Below, in pieces: positions 62,080 to 64,000 of a DNA stretch of 64,000 nucleotides. Source of the DNA: Dyadobacter jiangsuensis (lineage in GTDB: Bacteria > Bacteroidota > Bacteroidia > Cytophagales > Spirosomataceae). The stretch is taken from contig NZ_PYAS01000017.1 of assembly GCF_003014695.1 (NCBI RefSeq), positions 140,804-204,803 on the forward strand, given 5' to 3'. The number at the start of each line of letters is the position of its first letter. Positions within the stretch are counted from its first letter, which is position 1. Under the pieces are notes generated by a model that was not told where the DNA came from, searched no databases, and saw nothing but the letters and a program-made list of their open reading frames with translations. The translations under genes were made by a program, and so were the position numbers.

Positions 62080-62946
62080 TTAATATTTCAAACTTTTCAA
62101 ATACGCGATCGATTGCGGTACCTGCGTCGCGTAGCTCGGGCTTTCGTCCTCGATATAGTAATGCTTCAATCCCGCTTTCTTGGCCGCTTTCAGCACAGCT
62201 GGGATGTCGATTTGCCCCGTACCCAATGCCACATCATTTTCGACCGGCGTGCCGCCCGACATATTGCCGGTAATGCCCTTTTTCAAATCCTTCATGTGCA
62301 TGAGTTTGAAACGGTCGGGGTATTTGCTGATCAGCGCCGCCGGGTCCTGTCCGGGGAAGAATGTCCAGAGCATATCCAGCTCGAAGCTGACGAATTTAGG
62401 ATCGGTGTTCTGGATAATATAATCCATGAGCGTACCCTCGCCGTGTTTTTCGAATTCGTAACCGTGGTTATGGTAGCAGAACGTCAGACCAAACTCCTCT
62501 TTCAGCTGCTTACCGATTTTGTTGAAATCCGCCACCGTTTTTTCGGCCATTTCGAGGGTAAAAGGTCCCTTATGCGGCACCCAGGCTACGCGAACGTAGC
62601 TCGCACCCAATGCTTTGGCATTATTACCAACCTCCTGGGTTTTGTTGAGGGCGTCGTCATACCCCACACCAAACGACGAGCATTTGATGCCACGTTCGTC
62701 GAGCAACTTCCGGAGCTCCGGTGCTGTTTTGCCGAACAGGCTTGAAAACTCCATGTCGGTAATTTTCAGCGCCTTGATCGTGTCCAGCGTAGCTGCCGTG
62801 TTTTTAGAAAGGCTCGTCCTAAAAGTATACGAAACCATCCCCGGCTGTTCGGGGAAAAGCGGTTTGCCTTTCTGCGCCGAAGCAGAATATCCACAAGCCA
62901 ATGCCGCCAGGAGCGCCGCGCGGAGTGTAAATTGTTTGATTTTCAT
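62080..62946 (-). CDS. Secreted sugar phosphate isomerase/epimerase-like protein
   Basis: The 288-residue TIM-barrel protein of the xylose-isomerase-like superfamily has a signal peptide (MKIKQFTLRAALLAALACGY, cleavage near ASAQ). Likely metal ligands sit at TFCYHNHGYEF, SFELDMLW, LMHMKD and YYIEDE. It is related to, but not closely similar to, the protein at 5908-6786. Exported members are common in Bacteroidota and act on small sugars in the periplasm; the substrate is not known. It is transcribed alone, with a terminator at 62024-62064. Confidence 0.82.
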   Translation of the reverse strand: MKIKQFTLRAALLAALACGYSASAQKGKPLFPEQPGMVSYTFRTSLSKNTAATLDTIKALKITDMEFSSLFGKTAPELRKLLDERGIKCSSFGVGYDDALNKTQEVGNNAKALGASYVRVAWVPHKGPFTLEMAEKTVADFNKIGKQLKEEFGLTFCYHNHGYEFEKHGEGTLMDYIIQNTDPKFVSFELDMLWTFFPGQDPAALISKYPDRFKLMHMKDLKKGITGNMSGGTPVENDVALGTGQIDIPAVLKAAKKAGLKHYYIEDESPSYATQVPQSIAYLKSLKY

Positions 62947-63089
62947 GTAAAAATGGTTGGTCAGGTTTGTGAGGCTGTCAATTAATAAAATTGAATGTTT
63001 ATAAATTCCCTACGGTGATATGCCTATGACGAAAAACCCCGATACTCACCCCATGATCGACAAATCTTACGATACATTGCGGGAATATT

Positions 63090-63869
63090 TCATTCTTCCT
63101 TTTTCAAAAACGCCTCCGCATACCGGTGACCCAATTCCCGCGCCGAACGGGTATCGAAATGCGTGTCGTCGCCCTTGTGCACCAGGCCCGCGGCCGACGC
63201 CAGGTAAACCAGCTTGTTACCCTTCGCGTAATCGGCGATGATCTGATTGATAACCGCCGCATCGGGATTTTTGGCTACATAAAAATCCCCAAGCGTTCCG
63301 ACCACGACCGGCACATTATCCGTATGAGTATCCCGGCGAAGGCGCTTGAAAAAATCAGCCAGTTTAGCGGCATATGCACCTTTTTTCTCCGGCGAACTGT
63401 CGGATTCGCCCTGATGCCAGATGATACCTTTGATCGTCCCGCGTTTCTGCGCCTCCTTCACGCGGGCGAGCATTTCGTCGTAGGCATAAATGCCGGTCTG
63501 CTCATGTTTGGCACCGGGTTGCCAGTCGTCGATGCCGCTCCCGCCCACTGCACAGGGAATGAGGCCAATCGAGCGTCCCGGTTGTTTTTGCAGCATTTCC
63601 TGCGCGAAAGTCAGGCCCGGGCCTGCCCCCACCACCGCCGGTTTGTCTTCATGCAGCGGGTCGGCAGCCATTTTCCATTCATTATGGCGGTTAATAGCCC
63701 ATATTTTGGATGAATTGGGTTGGGATGCCGCGTCCGTCATGCCTCTCCCGGCCATATTAGATTGACCTATGAGGAGATAGAGGTCCATTTGTTCCGGAGC
63801 GGTTTGTCCAAAAGCAGCAGTAGTACCGGCCAATAAGCCCAGCAGTATTTTCAAAGGTTTAAAATTCAT
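63090..63869 (-). CDS. Sialate O-acetylesterase-family (SASA) secreted esterase
   Basis: From ATG 63869 (MNFKPLKILLGLLAGTTAAF) the protein is 259 residues with a signal peptide ending near FGQ. It has the SGNH-type block I DLYLLIGQSNMAGRG with the catalytic serine S37, the block III-like IIWHQGESD, and the C-terminal DTHFDTRSARELGHR with the catalytic histidine. The family removes acetyl groups from sugars such as sialic acid or acetylated plant polysaccharides. Its natural substrate in this organism is unknown. Confidence 0.88.
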   Translation of the reverse strand: MNFKPLKILLGLLAGTTAAFGQTAPEQMDLYLLIGQSNMAGRGMTDAASQPNSSKIWAINRHNEWKMAADPLHEDKPAVVGAGPGLTFAQEMLQKQPGRSIGLIPCAVGGSGIDDWQPGAKHEQTGIYAYDEMLARVKEAQKRGTIKGIIWHQGESDSSPEKKGAYAAKLADFFKRLRRDTHTDNVPVVVGTLGDFYVAKNPDAAVINQIIADYAKGNKLVYLASAAGLVHKGDDTHFDTRSARELGHRYAEAFLKKEE

Positions 63870-63922
63870 CAGTATCATGTTTCAAAGAATTCAATGCAGG
63901 TAATAGAGGGTGACCCAAAAGC

Positions 63923-63965
63923 AAAAGCCCTTTTTCTACTATGTAGAACGAGGGCTTTTTTGTAT
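63923..63965. terminator. Strong hairpin terminator near the right edge
   Basis: AAAAGCCCT (63923-63931) pairs perfectly with AGGGCTTTT (63951-63959), with a T-rich tract beyond (TTTTTTGTATTTTT). It probably ends a gene that begins beyond the right edge on the minus strand, but it can also act on the plus strand. No start or stop of such a gene is visible in the last 40 bp. Confidence 0.65.
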
Positions 63966-64000
63966 TTTTAATTACGACATTAGAAATACATGGGCAAGAT

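Overview
The window looks like chromosomal DNA of a Bacteroidota member of the Cytophagales, most like Dyadobacter or a relative. This is a judgement from gene content, not a computed match. Three SusC/SusD outer-membrane pairs, two ECF-sigma/FecR signalling pairs, DUF4374 and DUF4349 proteins, an ABC-permease/M1-peptidase fusion, -7 elements of the Bacteroidota type (TAnnTTTG) and a general lack of Shine-Dalgarno sites all point that way. No rRNA, tRNA, insertion sequence or CRISPR array was seen.

Layout. 1-3063: a membrane-protein gene cut by the left edge and a Tat-exported phospholipase C, both minus strand. 3257-6786 (plus): a small GNAT-like protein overlapped by an XRE-type DNA-binding protein (candidate toxin-antitoxin pair), then a secreted carboxylesterase and a sugar isomerase-like protein. 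6787-19552 (minus): one long sugar-acid locus, reading from the right: ECF sigma, FecR, SusC, SusD, dehydro-deoxyglucarate aldolase, GntP transporter, tartronate semialdehyde reductase, exported mannonate-dehydratase-like protein, glucarate dehydratase. Together these describe import of a glucarate-like acid and its conversion to pyruvate plus glycerate; a glycerate kinase is not in the window.

19744-25021: an HxlR regulator; a second GNAT-like protein clearly paralogous to the one at 3257 but with a 48-residue partner; a coupled trio (unknown protein, TatD nuclease, TcdA); and a LytTR response regulator with its histidine kinase, divergent from an ABC exporter whose permease is fused to an M1 peptidase (25218-29635). 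29685-31427: a nitronate monooxygenase downstream of a CRP/FNR-type regulator, with a perfect CRP-type operator between them. 31478-40282: a SusC/SusD pair, a secreted protein with an internal duplication, and a divergent membrane-spanning putative regulator. 40291-42672: a DUF4349 lipoprotein, a possible 45-residue membrane peptide and rsgA.

42834-53167 (minus): a second sigma/FecR/SusC/SusD locus, an FG-GAP/ASPIC-UnbV protein and an unknown membrane-anchored protein. 53251-54541: decayed DNA with a DinB remnant, a Fic gene broken twice and two near-identical palindromes. 54545-59182: a probable iron/siderophore uptake set (TonB receptor, DUF4374 lipoprotein, AraC regulator) with a Fur-like box at the predicted start of transcription. 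59320-63869: a MocR regulator divergent from a cupin and a cytochrome-b-like membrane protein, with paired direct repeats between them, then a secreted sugar isomerase-like protein and a SASA-family esterase.

The observations I would follow first are the two paralogous GNAT-like modules, the arrays in which GTCA recurs every 10 bp (8111-8342 and 48344-48397), the CRP-type site paired with its likely regulator, and the MocR and Fur-like operator candidates.
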